A stretch of DNA of 64,000 bases from Macrolepiota albuminosa. Lineage: Eukaryota > Basidiomycota > Agaricomycetes > Agaricales > Agaricaceae. The notes beneath the pieces were generated by a model. It was given only the letters and a program-made list of their open reading frames with translations. It did not search any database and had not been told where the DNA came from. The translations under genes were made by a program, and so were the position numbers. The stretch is taken from contig JAMWFC010000067.1 of the NCBI GenBank assembly GCA_027475525.1, forward strand, positions 372,001 to 436,000. The letters run 5' to 3'. This document shows, piece after piece, positions 13,755 to 23,700 of the stretch. Each line of letters opens with the position of its first letter. Positions within the stretch are counted from its first letter, which is position 1.

Positions 13755-13787
13755 CACCCTCAGTCGATTGTAAAGAGACTGAGGGTG
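13755..13787. promoter_or_regulatory. Interrupted palindrome copy 1 (11-bp arms, 11-nt spacer)
   Basis: The left arm CACCCTCAGTC (13,755-13,765) and right arm GACTGAGGGTG (13,777-13,787) are perfect inverted repeats around an 11-nt spacer. The form resembles a dimeric transcription-factor site, for example fungal Zn2Cys6 factors that bind inverted half-sites at a fixed spacing. It could also fold into an RNA hairpin in a leader. Confidence 0.65.
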
Positions 13788-13836
13788 AGTAGTTACATTT
13801 CTTTCATAACGTTACTTATAACTTACTGTACATTTA

Positions 13837-13928
13837 GACTGACTTACACGTCTGATCTTAGGTACAGTATAACGAATACAGTCGATTACAAAGAGACTGA
13901 GGACTGACTTACACGTCTGATCTTAGGT
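13837..13928. repeat. 27-bp direct repeat in the GTPase promoter region
   Basis: Positions 13,837-13,863 and 13,902-13,928 are identical over 27 bp (GACTGACTTACACGTCTGAT, then CTTAGGT). The second palindrome copy lies between them, so palindrome plus repeat was probably duplicated as a block. Confidence 0.8.
13879..13902. promoter_or_regulatory. Interrupted palindrome copy 2 (5-bp core arms, 11-nt spacer)
   Basis: CAGTC (13,879-13,883) and GACTG (13,895-13,899) again flank an 11-nt spacer that differs from copy 1 at two bases. The right arm extends to GACTGAGG; the left arm has diverged outside the core. Confidence 0.55.
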
Positions 13929-14027
13929 GTATACGGCTTGAATTCTAACACTCATAGATTGATATAACTCACTGGCCTAGAACAAATAACGGTATTCCAT
14001 ATACACGCCTATACTGAATACGTACGC

Positions 14028-14054
14028 CCTCAGTCAAATATACTTGGACTGAGG
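14028..14054. promoter_or_regulatory. Interrupted palindrome copy 3 (8-bp arms, 11-nt spacer)
   Basis: CCTCAGTC (14,028-14,035) and GACTGAGG (14,047-14,054) enclose an 11-nt spacer whose sequence is unrelated to copies 1 and 2. Conservation of arms and spacing but not of spacer sequence argues for a constrained binding site rather than simple duplication. Confidence 0.65.
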
Positions 14055-14401
14055 TGGAGGGTGATCACTTCCTATGCATATAGACACGTACTCATACTAC
14101 CGTAGACTATAAGTTACCTCGGTATTCCATAGACATCAGGCTTGGATTGTAACACTAAGGGCAGCTAACACAAACCCATAGTGAGCAGATGATTGTGATT
14201 TCGCGCATTCAACAATATATCAAAGTGTCTAATAAGTACTTATCGCGATTTTCTTCTTTTTTCCAGCATTACATCAGATTACTTACAGCCGGACAGATCT
14301 GATCAAATATTCCGCATGGACACTGCATGTGCCCTGTGCCCACAACCTTTCTTGACCACCAAGCACAATACACACAAACCCAAATCCCTCTCTCTCTCAA
14401 C

Positions 14402-17400
14402 ATGTCTGACGTTCAAGCAGCCTCAAAGCTCCGCGAGAAGTACGAACACTTCCGTATCCTCGTGATCGGTCGTGCCAATGCTGGCAAGACCACGCTCTTG
14501 AAGCGCGTTTGCAATACAAAGGAAGATCCTTGCATCTACGATGGAAGGAAAGAAAACTTGGTGCGTTTCTTGATAATTGCTACGGAGATCTCTTATCGTC
14601 CCTTGACCCAATAGTTGGAACCAAATCCTGGGGTAGATGTCTTATTTTGTTTGAGGTCGCTCTCTCACGCTATTCCTAAGCGCGGGATCCACGACATCAA
14701 TCGCCCGTTCGTCTTTCGCAGCAACCCGCAGTACATCTTCCATGATTCTCCTGGGTTTGAGGCAGGTGATGAGAGTCAGCTCAAGAAAGTCCAAGAGTTC
14801 ATCAAGGACCGTGCAAAAGCCAAGGACGTGAATGAACAGTTACATGTCATTTGGTACCTTTGATGGCTAATCCTCCTTTTCTTTTCCTTACTCATGATCC
14901 ATATAGGTTCTGCTTTTCACCTAATAAATCAAGGTTCCTTCTGGATGTGGAGGAGAAATTTTTCAATGAGCAGCGCTGGGGCAATGGTATGTTAGCTGTG
15001 TTTCTTAGAGAGAAATTTTGGTATGAATAAAAGTTTTACAGTTCCTGTCATTGCAGTATTCACCAAGTTCGATGATTTCATTGTTCAGGTGTATGATACC
15101 AATCTGGACTATCAAACAAATCGCAAGAATGCAGAAAAGTCACTAGAAGATCTCCAAATTCCATTATTTCGTTACAAATATCCACCTAGGGCAGGGGTAC
15201 GCTTGGAAGGTATGTCCAATATATTCTGACAATTGACTCGTTGATTTATTCGGACACAGACATGCAAAACGATGATGGAGACCACCAGGAGCAGGTGAAA
15301 GCCCTGATTGATAAAACAACAGAATCTCTCGATGATATTGCTCTTAAAATGTTGTTTGTTTCAGTTCAGCAGGGCAACCTGGAATTATGCATTGAATATG
15401 CAGTTAAATAGTAAGAAGTAACACTATTATTGATGTGAACTAACCCATGATTGCCCAATTTAGTACTAGAGTGTTTGACCAGCAACTTTCCCTGGTATCT
15501 ATCTCTATCTAATGAAAAACATTTTGCTGAGTTTTTCTTAGAAAGAGCTTGTTCAGGATTCTGTATTGTGGTTCCGGCATGCATATGTGAGTTGACCACA
15601 TGGCAAACACAGTGTTAACTTGTCTTTAATATAAGCAGTTTCCTGTAAGTTGTTTTATAATGAAGGTGAGACCTTTGTATTTGTAAATGTCTATTAAAGT
15701 GTAATGTGATACATTTAGAGAACAACGTGTTTAGTATCCTCAAGGATTATGTATGAAGACTGACTTTTCTGCTACAAAATATAGAGCTAACATTGATTAG
15801 GATGTGGGTTGTTTTCTTATTATATATAAACATTCAGTTGATAAAAATTGTGGGACATAGTATGTGCGTCATGCCAAAAATCTGTTTTCTAAGCCAAAAA
15901 AAAATTGGATCATTCTCACAGGAAAAAAAAGTAATTGATCCTTGGATGAGATAGATGAGAAAGCTGAATTATATATTTCTAGGAGGTATGTAAACAAATG
16001 AAATGTTATGAATAATCTAAAATATATTAGGATGTGAGTAATTTTAAGCTATTGAATGAGAACTGCAATTTAAAATTTTGTTCAGGAGGTGATCACTGTT
16101 TTTTTTTTGTTTTAGTGGAGGTTTAAACACTTGATGCTTGAATAACATATGATTAGGAGGTAAATTGTTTTGAAATTGATATTAAATTGAAATTTTGAAA
16201 ATTTTCAGCTGGTATGTGCTTTTTGCTTTGTATTCAAAATTTGCTTATTGATAAGATGATTTTGGTGATATATATAGAGAGTAAGTTTGTCTGCTACAAA
16301 TTCAGACTGAATAAATTTGATGGAATTAATTGAAATACATTAGAAAGTGAGTTGGCTTTATGCTTTTAGAATTGATTATTGGATTAAATAATTTGAATTT
16401 ATTTAGCATGTAAGTTTTGTCAATTGGGGATGTGATAGATAATATGGATAAAATTATAATTAGGGAGTAAGTTTTTTTTATTTTTTATTTTCGATGCAAT
16501 AGATGATGTGTGAGAAATAGGGAGTGAGTATTTTTTAGCTTGCAGTAAAATCAGATGTTTAATGAACTATATAATTTGTGCTAAGCTTGTAAGTTGATTT
16601 ATATTTTTGCTTGTAGAGAAATATTGAAAAGATATTTAGGTTGTGAGTTAAAATTTGTTATTCAACATTCTATGACAAATTGAATTACAATGGTTTAGCA
16701 TGTAAGCTGCTTGTGCTTTTAATATAAATTTAATATTGAATAGCATAATCAACATATATGTCTAGAATGTAAGCTTTTTCAGTTTTTTTATTTGCTATAA
16801 GCTAAAAATATTTTTAAGCTTGTAAGTTAATTTTTAATTGAACTTTGAACAAGATACCTTAAGGCTATTTTTAGCTTGTAAGTCAATTTTTATATGCATT
16901 AATTCAGGATTGTCAATCTAATAGCTTTATTTAATTATAAACTTAGCTTGTAAGCAGTGTCACTATGCTTATATTGCAAAATCAACATCTGAATTACATG
17001 ATTTTATTCTATGACCAGAGAGTAAGTTTGTTTATTTTTCAGAAATAGGTATTTAAAATTTGTAATTAGGAAGTTGGTTTTTTTTCCCTAGAGTTTTATA
17101 ATTTATTAAAACTACTTTAGCAAGTAAGTTTTTTTAAAAAAAATGCAAAAATAAATACTAAAAATATGACAAATATTAGAATGTAAGTTGTTTATATATT
17201 TATATATATATATATTTAATTATTTTAATTTGACCTGATTATTATTTAGGGGGCAAGTATTATGTTTATATGATGTTGAACTTTAATAACAGCATATTGT
17301 TGTAATATCTAGCTTGTAAGTACTTTTTTAAAAAAGCATATATTTAAAACTTACATTTTTTGTTTAGAATGTAAGCTGCTTTGAAATTTATATACAAGTT

Positions 17401-19449
17401 TGCACATTTTAATATCTGATTTTATTTAGGAAGTAAGTTGCTTTTTATTTATATTATGAAAATTAATGAACTAATGATGTAACAACTTATTCAGCTTGTA
17501 AGAACTTTGGTTTTCTGCATAACTTATTATTAAAAATATAATTTTATAAATATGCTTCTAGACAGTAAGTTTTTTTGTATTTTATACTAAATCAAAAAAC
17601 TAATAACATAATATGCAATTCTTTATAGCTTGTGAGTTTTGTGCTCTGAATAAACAGTCAGCTAATTGATACATTTTATAAAATATTTAGGAAGTAAGTT
17701 ATTCTCTAACTACAATTGAAAAAATTAAATGATTCAACTTATTGATTTGAATTATATGCTTAGAAAGTATAAATTTTCATTCTAACATAAAATGTTATAT
17801 TTAACAATGTAACTTTTATATCATAGAAAGTAAGTTCTGCTAAATTAAAGATATTGACAATATGATCTGACTGCATGCTTAGCTTGTAAGCTACTTTGTC
17901 ACTTTGCATACAATAAATATTTGATCTGGAATTTTCTTTAGGCAGTAAGTTGGTTTTATATTATAGCAGCATTGGAAATTTATTAATATACTCAAAAATA
18001 TATTTAGAGAGTAAGTTGTTTTTTCATTTATTTCTAAATCAAATTTATTTATTAATATGATTTGAATATTGCTGTAGAAAGTAAATATTTATTTTTTCAG
18101 TTTTCTAATAGCAGAATCTAACTGTTTGCTTAGGGAGTAAGTCTAGCTTATACTAGTTAATATCTAACTGCATGATATAATTCAAAAATATATCTAGCTT
18201 GTGAGTTTTTTTCTTGCTAAAATTTCAAACTTAAATGTCTAATAGAGTATTTAGCTTGTAAGCATTTAATTTTTTTATTGGATATTTCATGCCATAATTT
18301 CAAATATACTTAGAAAGTGAGTTTTTCTAACTTTAACATTACAAATAGTAAAACTTGCAATATTTTTAGAGGGTATTTTTTTTCCTATTTAAAAAGTCAA
18401 TAATACAATTTAAACAAATATCCAGGGAGTAAGTAGTTTTTGCTTTTTTATAAAAAGTGCAAACTAAATAGCTAATAACATTTCAAACACTTTAGCTTGT
18501 AAGTTGATTTTTTCCACTGTATAAAATTGTATATTTAACTTAACTTTTAGAGAGTAAGTTGTTTTTCTCTTTGTTACAAAATTGAATAACTAAAAACATA
18601 TTTTGGAACCTTTTTTTAGTATGCAAGTTATTTTTCTGAATATTTGACAAAAAAATCTAATTATCTACTTTAAAACAATTTTAGCGTGTAAGTTGCTATT
18701 TTTTACTTTCATAAAATAAGATATTAAACAAAGTTTTATGATTTAGTATGTAAAGCACTTTTTATATTTTGCACAGATTTATATCTGACTACATCAATTT
18801 TGATATATATCAGTTTGTAAGTAGTTGTTTGCATTTTTTGATTTTATTTCAATTGCTAATATAGAAAATTTATCTAGTATGTATGTTAATTCTTGCTAAT
18901 TAGAGTGCACTTTGAATTTTTAATTGACATGAAATCACAGTATATCAATGAAATAACAAAAGTTATGGAGGCCAAAATGGAGTCACAAAGTGTTGGTCTT
19001 GTTGATTTTATAGGTTTTTTTTTTCAATTGTTGTTTTTTTCTATGTATATTGACTTATTTTTTTTTCTTATATATAATTTAGCCCTTATTCTATGTTTAG
19101 AAAAATCATTCTGGCTAAAATCACCTATTACTCTGTTCATTGAAGATTTTGCCCAAGCTCATCAGTTGTACATTACAACTGGTACAAAAAAAAGAGTAGA
19201 AAGCAATGTTGAACAGCTTGGTGTTCCATCTGGAAGAAAAGAATTTCGAGTTGCTCTTATCAACATTTTGTTGGAGCATCGCATGTGTATGTAATATTTA
19301 ATTGCTTTTGCTTTTACAACAACCACTTTATTTTAGCAGATCAAAGTGCATCTAATTCTTCCCAGTTGCTACGAGGTCGAAGCTTCGGACAAAAAGTTCG
19401 AGGAGTTCTCCGCCGGGCAAGCTTTTCAAGTTTTTCCAAAAAAAGATAA
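14402..19449 (+). CDS. P-loop GTPase (paralogue 2) containing a trinucleotide micro-exon array
   Basis: ATG at 14,402 after a CT-rich leader. Exons I can place are 14,402-14,560; 14,615-14,632; 14,681-14,853; 14,907-14,986; 15,042-15,209; 15,260-15,410; 15,464-15,494; 15,542-15,586; 15,639-15,644 (6 nt); the micro-exons of 15,801-18,880; 18,941-19,286; 19,337-19,449. The G domain shows G1 GRANAGKTT, G3 HDSPGFEAGDE and G4 VFTKFD. After the G domain, LFVSVQQGNLELCIEYAVK is the usual family block. The exon at 18,941 opens YINEITKVMEAK and includes a hydrophobic stretch over 19,010-19,085, either a membrane helix or an unrecognised intron. The last exon gives a basic Ser/Arg/Lys-rich C-terminus and TAA at 19,447. 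The phase is 0 where the micro-exons start, so 3-nt exons keep the frame. The join at 15,645-15,800 is unresolved (a 6-nt exon GATTAT at 15,745-15,750 would keep the frame). The intron at 14,633-14,680 is inferred from paralogues. The role is unknown. Confidence 0.75.
15801..18880 (+). other. Array of 51 micro-exon units (50 of 3 nt, one of 9 nt)
   Basis: Each unit reads 3' splice site, NNN, 5' splice site. Exon starts: 15801, 15861, 15922 (9 nt), 15983, 16031, 16086, 16157, 16209, 16278, 16344, 16407, 16464, 16521, 16586, 16640, 16699, 16766, 16819, 16875, 16947, 17019, 17070, 17121, 17180, 17250, 17313, 17368, 17430, 17495, 17562, 17629, 17691, 17764, 17827, 17883, 17942, 18008, 18078, 18134, 18198, 18255, 18314, 18370, 18426, 18496, 18551, 18620, 18685, 18747, 18814, 18878. 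Spacing is 48-73 nt, mean about 61.5, without a fixed period. Triplets: CTT 11, AAA 5, AGA 4, GGA 4, TAT 4, GAA 3, GAG 3, AAT 3, GAT 2, CAT 2, nine others once. Most donors are GTAAGT, GTGAGT or GTAAGC; 17,253 and 18,623 are GCAAGT. Branch-like CTAAC, CTGAC or CTAAT lies before many acceptors. Weak donors are at 16,089, 17,073, 17,767 and 18,373. Confidence 0.8.
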
Positions 19450-20798
19450 TACTCATAAGAAGTCCATATTCATTAGATGACAAGATAATTATGATGTGCT
19501 GCCACCCACTATCCATGATTGTTGTATATAAACCATGAAACAAGTCCAAATAGCTCTATTATGTCTTTCGAGGTCAAGCAATATTTCAAAGCATATAGAA
19601 GGCTATAAACCATGAAACAAGTCCAAATAGCTCTATTATGTCTTTCGAGGTCAAGCAATATTTCAAAGCATATAGAAGGCAAAAAGCTATCTTTAGTTGA
19701 AACTGAGAATATTCCTTGATTTATGAACGATGGCTTTACTTTGAGTAGACGATGTAATATTAGAGCAGTGTATTCAAATTATAGGTGACTGAAAGACATC
19801 AGTCTATATTGAGAGGAATATCAGATGGACAAAACGGCAACACACTCTGTTTCTGGGTAGCGGAAAACTAGGCAACAACTACGAAGTACCTGATAGAAAG
19901 GAAGAACAAGCTAGAAAGTACTCCACCGGCAGGTATAAATGTCCGTAGTCAAGGTTCTGTCAGATAGTGCTATATTGTCCGTAAAGGGTAGGTAGTAATC
20001 AGACTAGGCGGGATTACAGTGACAAATGCAAAATTAAATATTTATATGGCTTTTAGAAGGTATTATCAACACATGAAATTATATTAGAGATTTGAACTAG
20101 AACTTTCTTTTTCGAAACAACTAAGGCCAAAAGAAAAGATGGAAAATACAGATAACCGATTGATGAGATTTTAATTTGTGTGCTATAGGGAAAGTGCTTC
20201 GTCTTGCAATTGTGTAAATCAAAGGATAACTCTCGCCTGCTTAACCGACTACTATGTATGCTAAAGAGCGACAGGACTAGACTCAATCATCGAACTTCTT
20301 TGATAATTTGGAACACAACTAATACAACATACAAAGCCCAAGAATATCTCAAAGTATTTGAGCTATATATGTATACAAGCAGACTATCAAGCTTGCAAAC
20401 ACATGATAAGAGATAAACATAGGTAAGCTAATGAAGGGATAATGCAAGAGTGTGGGCAGTGATGTTAGACAATGTAAATAAAAGCTACGTAGCTAAAGCA
20501 CAACCTTAGTCTGGACAATGAACCTGTTACCGAACCTTAGGTTCCGTCCTCTAAGCAGTCAGGGATATATCTATGACATACACGCAAGAGGCGACAATAA
20601 TTTCTTTTCTTCACTTTCTCGATTGTTGATACATTCGGGTTTCTGCAACTTTATACAAGTATAACTACTCTTCATCCAACACAACCATGTGACTTTCAGT
20701 AGATGCCTAATTGATCAATAGTGATCCAGCTATCGCGTTTACTTCTGAGAAAAAGATAATGGCAGATCAATAAGCAGTCACGGATGGAATTTTCTTCA
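19450..20798. other. Intergenic stretch between GTPase and alpha-mannosidase
   Basis: The two genes converge here, so it should hold both 3' ends. Apart from the exact 77-bp tandem duplication at 19,527-19,680 I see no gene, RNA or transposon. The open frames are short and lack motifs. Confidence 0.5.
19527..19680. repeat. Exact 77-bp tandem duplication, probable assembly artefact (1 of 5)
   Basis: 19,527-19,603 is repeated without a mismatch at 19,604-19,680. The offset is 77 bp, identical to the four other exact duplications in this window. Confidence 0.9.
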
Positions 20799-23700
20799 TC
20801 AACGAACATACTCTGACTGTTCGGCAAGGACTGGCGTAGACTTGAGGACAAGTTTAACAGTCTTGACCTCAAACCCACGGAAATCCAACATCAAGATTCC
20901 TGACGTCGCGGAATCCTCACCAGGGAAAATGCTCAATTGATCGCCTTCATCCTCAAGAAGGTTCGTGAGGTACGCTTTCGCGATGGACAGGTGGCCGCCG
21001 ATTCTGAGTTTCGCCTTGGCATGGCCTCCAAATGCCTCGTAGAGACGGAGTACGATAGTCGTCATACCCGTGCTCTTTGAGAAATCATCGTCTTCCCCGC
21101 GTTTGACGGTTTCAAGGAAGACGTTCCGCGCTCCCTCGACTGTGAAAGGAGAATGAAGACGTGCCATCGTGGCATGGCCGTCCTGAGGGACATGCCTCAC
21201 TGTTGTTTAAGGATATTTATCAAGCACAATGGACACGACAGAAATAGAGCTTGTGACTGACCTCGCAGGGGGGAATTGTACAAGTAACCTGCCATAGGGA
21301 CATCTGATTCCAAGAAATGTCCCTCATGAGGCATGACCGCCCACGAGAACTTGTGTTCGCCTAATACCAGATTTAGTCATTCAATACAAATAGGAAACAA
21401 GTAACATGTCTGAACCTTGGTCCTGTTCAGCGTCAGGAGCCGTCGCGGATCGCAAAAGGGATATACGAAGAACATTCCCGAGACAAGAAAATCCATATTT
21501 CGATTCTGAGAGGATTGCAACGCCATATCCGAACTCGCTCAGGTCCGCATACTATTTGCCATGTTTGTGAGAAGGATACACCGAACGAAGCAAAGATCCT
21601 GGACTTACTTTATGTCCACACACTTCAAACTAATGATCAAACATCGTCAGTCGCAGTACAAGAATTATCAAAATCCACGACGGAAAACGCAAAAACCTTG
21701 GCAATGTCCCAAGTGGTATTCTTATGTGTTGGACGTTGAACGTGTCCAAACTGCGTTTCATACGTCGCATTGTCGCCATGAATATCCAAGGGCAACTCGA
21801 CTGAATCATAAACCATCAGTGTAGAGTACTCCTTGGATGAACAACAATAAACCACCATACATTTGAGGAATTCGTGTCGCTGATGCCAGTCTACGACGGC
21901 ATCAAAGTGGAATAACGATCGCGAGTTCTCCTTGACAGTAGCTGCGCCCCACCCCAGGAGATTCAGGATCCAAAAGAAAGACAGACAGAACAGCCGAAAC
22001 GTCTTCACCTGTTATAGCATCCAAAGAAATCTTGGGAAGAAAACCGAGTCAGTCGAAAAAAAGCCTATAGCTGCGCATCCAAATGGATGAGAGGGGGCGA
22101 CGTACCGTAACCTCAATCGTACTCTTATCATACTTCGTCGCCGCTCTCACCGAGCCGCGAAGCGGGCCTTGCGCGACAACCGACACGTTTGTGAATTCCA
22201 GTTGTTTCATGGTCTCCAAATGATGAATCTCAACATCTAATAAAAAGCCCAATCGCATCAGAAAAACGTGTTCCGGCTCATCATCTTCAAGGAGGATGGT
22301 TCACCCCAAGCATCCCAGTAATTCGGTTGATCGTCAAAGATGACCAATCCACCCGTCGAGCCGGGGCTAATCAGCTCACGCCTGTAAATGAAGGAAGGGG
22401 AGGGTGCAGATTTCATGTGAGTCTCTGCAATCCCTTGAAGCTTAACTGCATACCCACCCCAACTTTACATCGAACAAACTAGTAATCCGACCCTTTGAAA
22501 TCGTAAGTTGCACCGACGAATTTCGCAAAACGAAATTGTCCGTCCCGTTCGTGAACACTATAATGATACACAAATGACACTCAACAACCAAACACAAGGA
22601 AACGCGTGTGCGTGGGAAGGGGAAAGGGTGGGGGAGAGGAAGGACATTCGGAACATACCTGAGACAGGGAGAAGCTGCGCATGCAAACCGGTCGCAGGCG
22701 TACAGACCGTCCCAACACTCCCTGGCGAATTCACCACGGCATACCCAACCATTCCGTCACTCGATGTCTGCAGGACCTGCGAGACGAGGCTCGGGTGTGC
22801 GCCGACGAGCGGGACTTGTACGATATCCGACCTGCGGAAGAAGGTCGTGTTGAACCCAACGATCTTGCCGGTAGGGTCGAGGGCTTTGGCGTCGGTGTCC
22901 AAAGTGAGTGCGACGGACCCGGGGAAGAGGACGCGCAAGGCTTCATCAAGTAAGGCTTCGCCGTCCATGCGGACCTCGGCGTAGAGTTTCTCGGCGTCTT
23001 CGTAGACCATACCGCTGGACGAGAGAAGTGAGCACTAGACTGTGCAGGAGGGGAGGTTCATACATGGCTGATCCCGGGAGGACTAGAGGGTGCGGAGTGA
23101 GCGGGCTATCACCAAGCTAAGCAACGACGCACCATCGTGGACTGGGGAAAGAGACAATCAGCCTTTGCTCAGTCAAGAACAGTTGGTATACATACACTGA
23201 TTCAACAAAACCTTTTCCCACGATTCATCGATCGCTTCTTTGGGATATAGATAATTACTGTTATACAGCCTATACAGTGACGCAAGCGTCGCTACATGCT
23301 GAGTGGGGAGGGGATGGGAATCAGCCAGTCAGGCGCTGTCAATCCAAGTACAACAAACCTCGACATCACGCAGCAAAATCTCCGAATGCCTATTCCCTTT
23401 CTTGATAGACCCTACCCAACGTCTGGTGTCATCCGACCAACCAACAAGCTCCAAACATCAAAAAAACGAACCATGCGATGTATATGTCCCGCGATGGAAC
23501 TAAACCAAAAAAACACACACACCAAACCGCATCAGCACCACGAGGAAAAGACATGACACTCTCACTAACCTCGAGGTACAACTCCCCATGCCTAAACCAC
23601 ACAGAAACAAAAGCAAAAGGCACATCGCGGGGTACACGTCAGCACACCAAACACCCTAGGATTAGAGGGGGGACACACCAACTCGGCAGGGTCCTTCCGG

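Larger units (their letters stand above)
12924..14401. promoter_or_regulatory. Shared divergent promoter region of two GTPase genes
   Basis: This 1.5-kb CpG-containing region lies between the start codons of two divergent GTPase paralogues. 12,924-13,700 shows no gene. 13,700-14,160 carries three interrupted palindromes and a 27-bp direct repeat. A second loose duplication (GGCTTGAATTCTAACACT near 13,930 against GGCTTGGATTGTAACACT near 14,140) suggests local duplication. GTGAGT near 13,785 and TTAG sites nearby could mark introns in a 5' untranslated region of the plus-strand gene. Confidence 0.55.

Noticed and set aside
13780..13930. Second micro-exon array upstream of GTPase paralogue 2
   Set aside because: There are GTGAGT and TTAG sites and a repeated CTTAGGT, but only two or three possible short exons of unequal size. 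They are better explained as 5' untranslated introns or promoter repeats.
15600..18890. The TTAG..GTAAGT ladder as a simple satellite or low-complexity tract
   Set aside because: Spacing varies from 48 to 73 nt and intron interiors are not alignable by eye. The constant part is confined to splice-site positions with a fixed 3-nt gap, which a satellite would not produce.
15600..18890. The ladder as a CRISPR array
   Set aside because: The conserved part is only about 10-13 bp, degenerate, and equals eukaryotic splice consensus. The host is a fungus and no cas gene is present.
22508..22984. 158-codon plus-strand open frame
   Set aside because: It mirrors an alpha-mannosidase exon on the minus strand. 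Codon bias of the GC-rich exon creates the open antisense frame.
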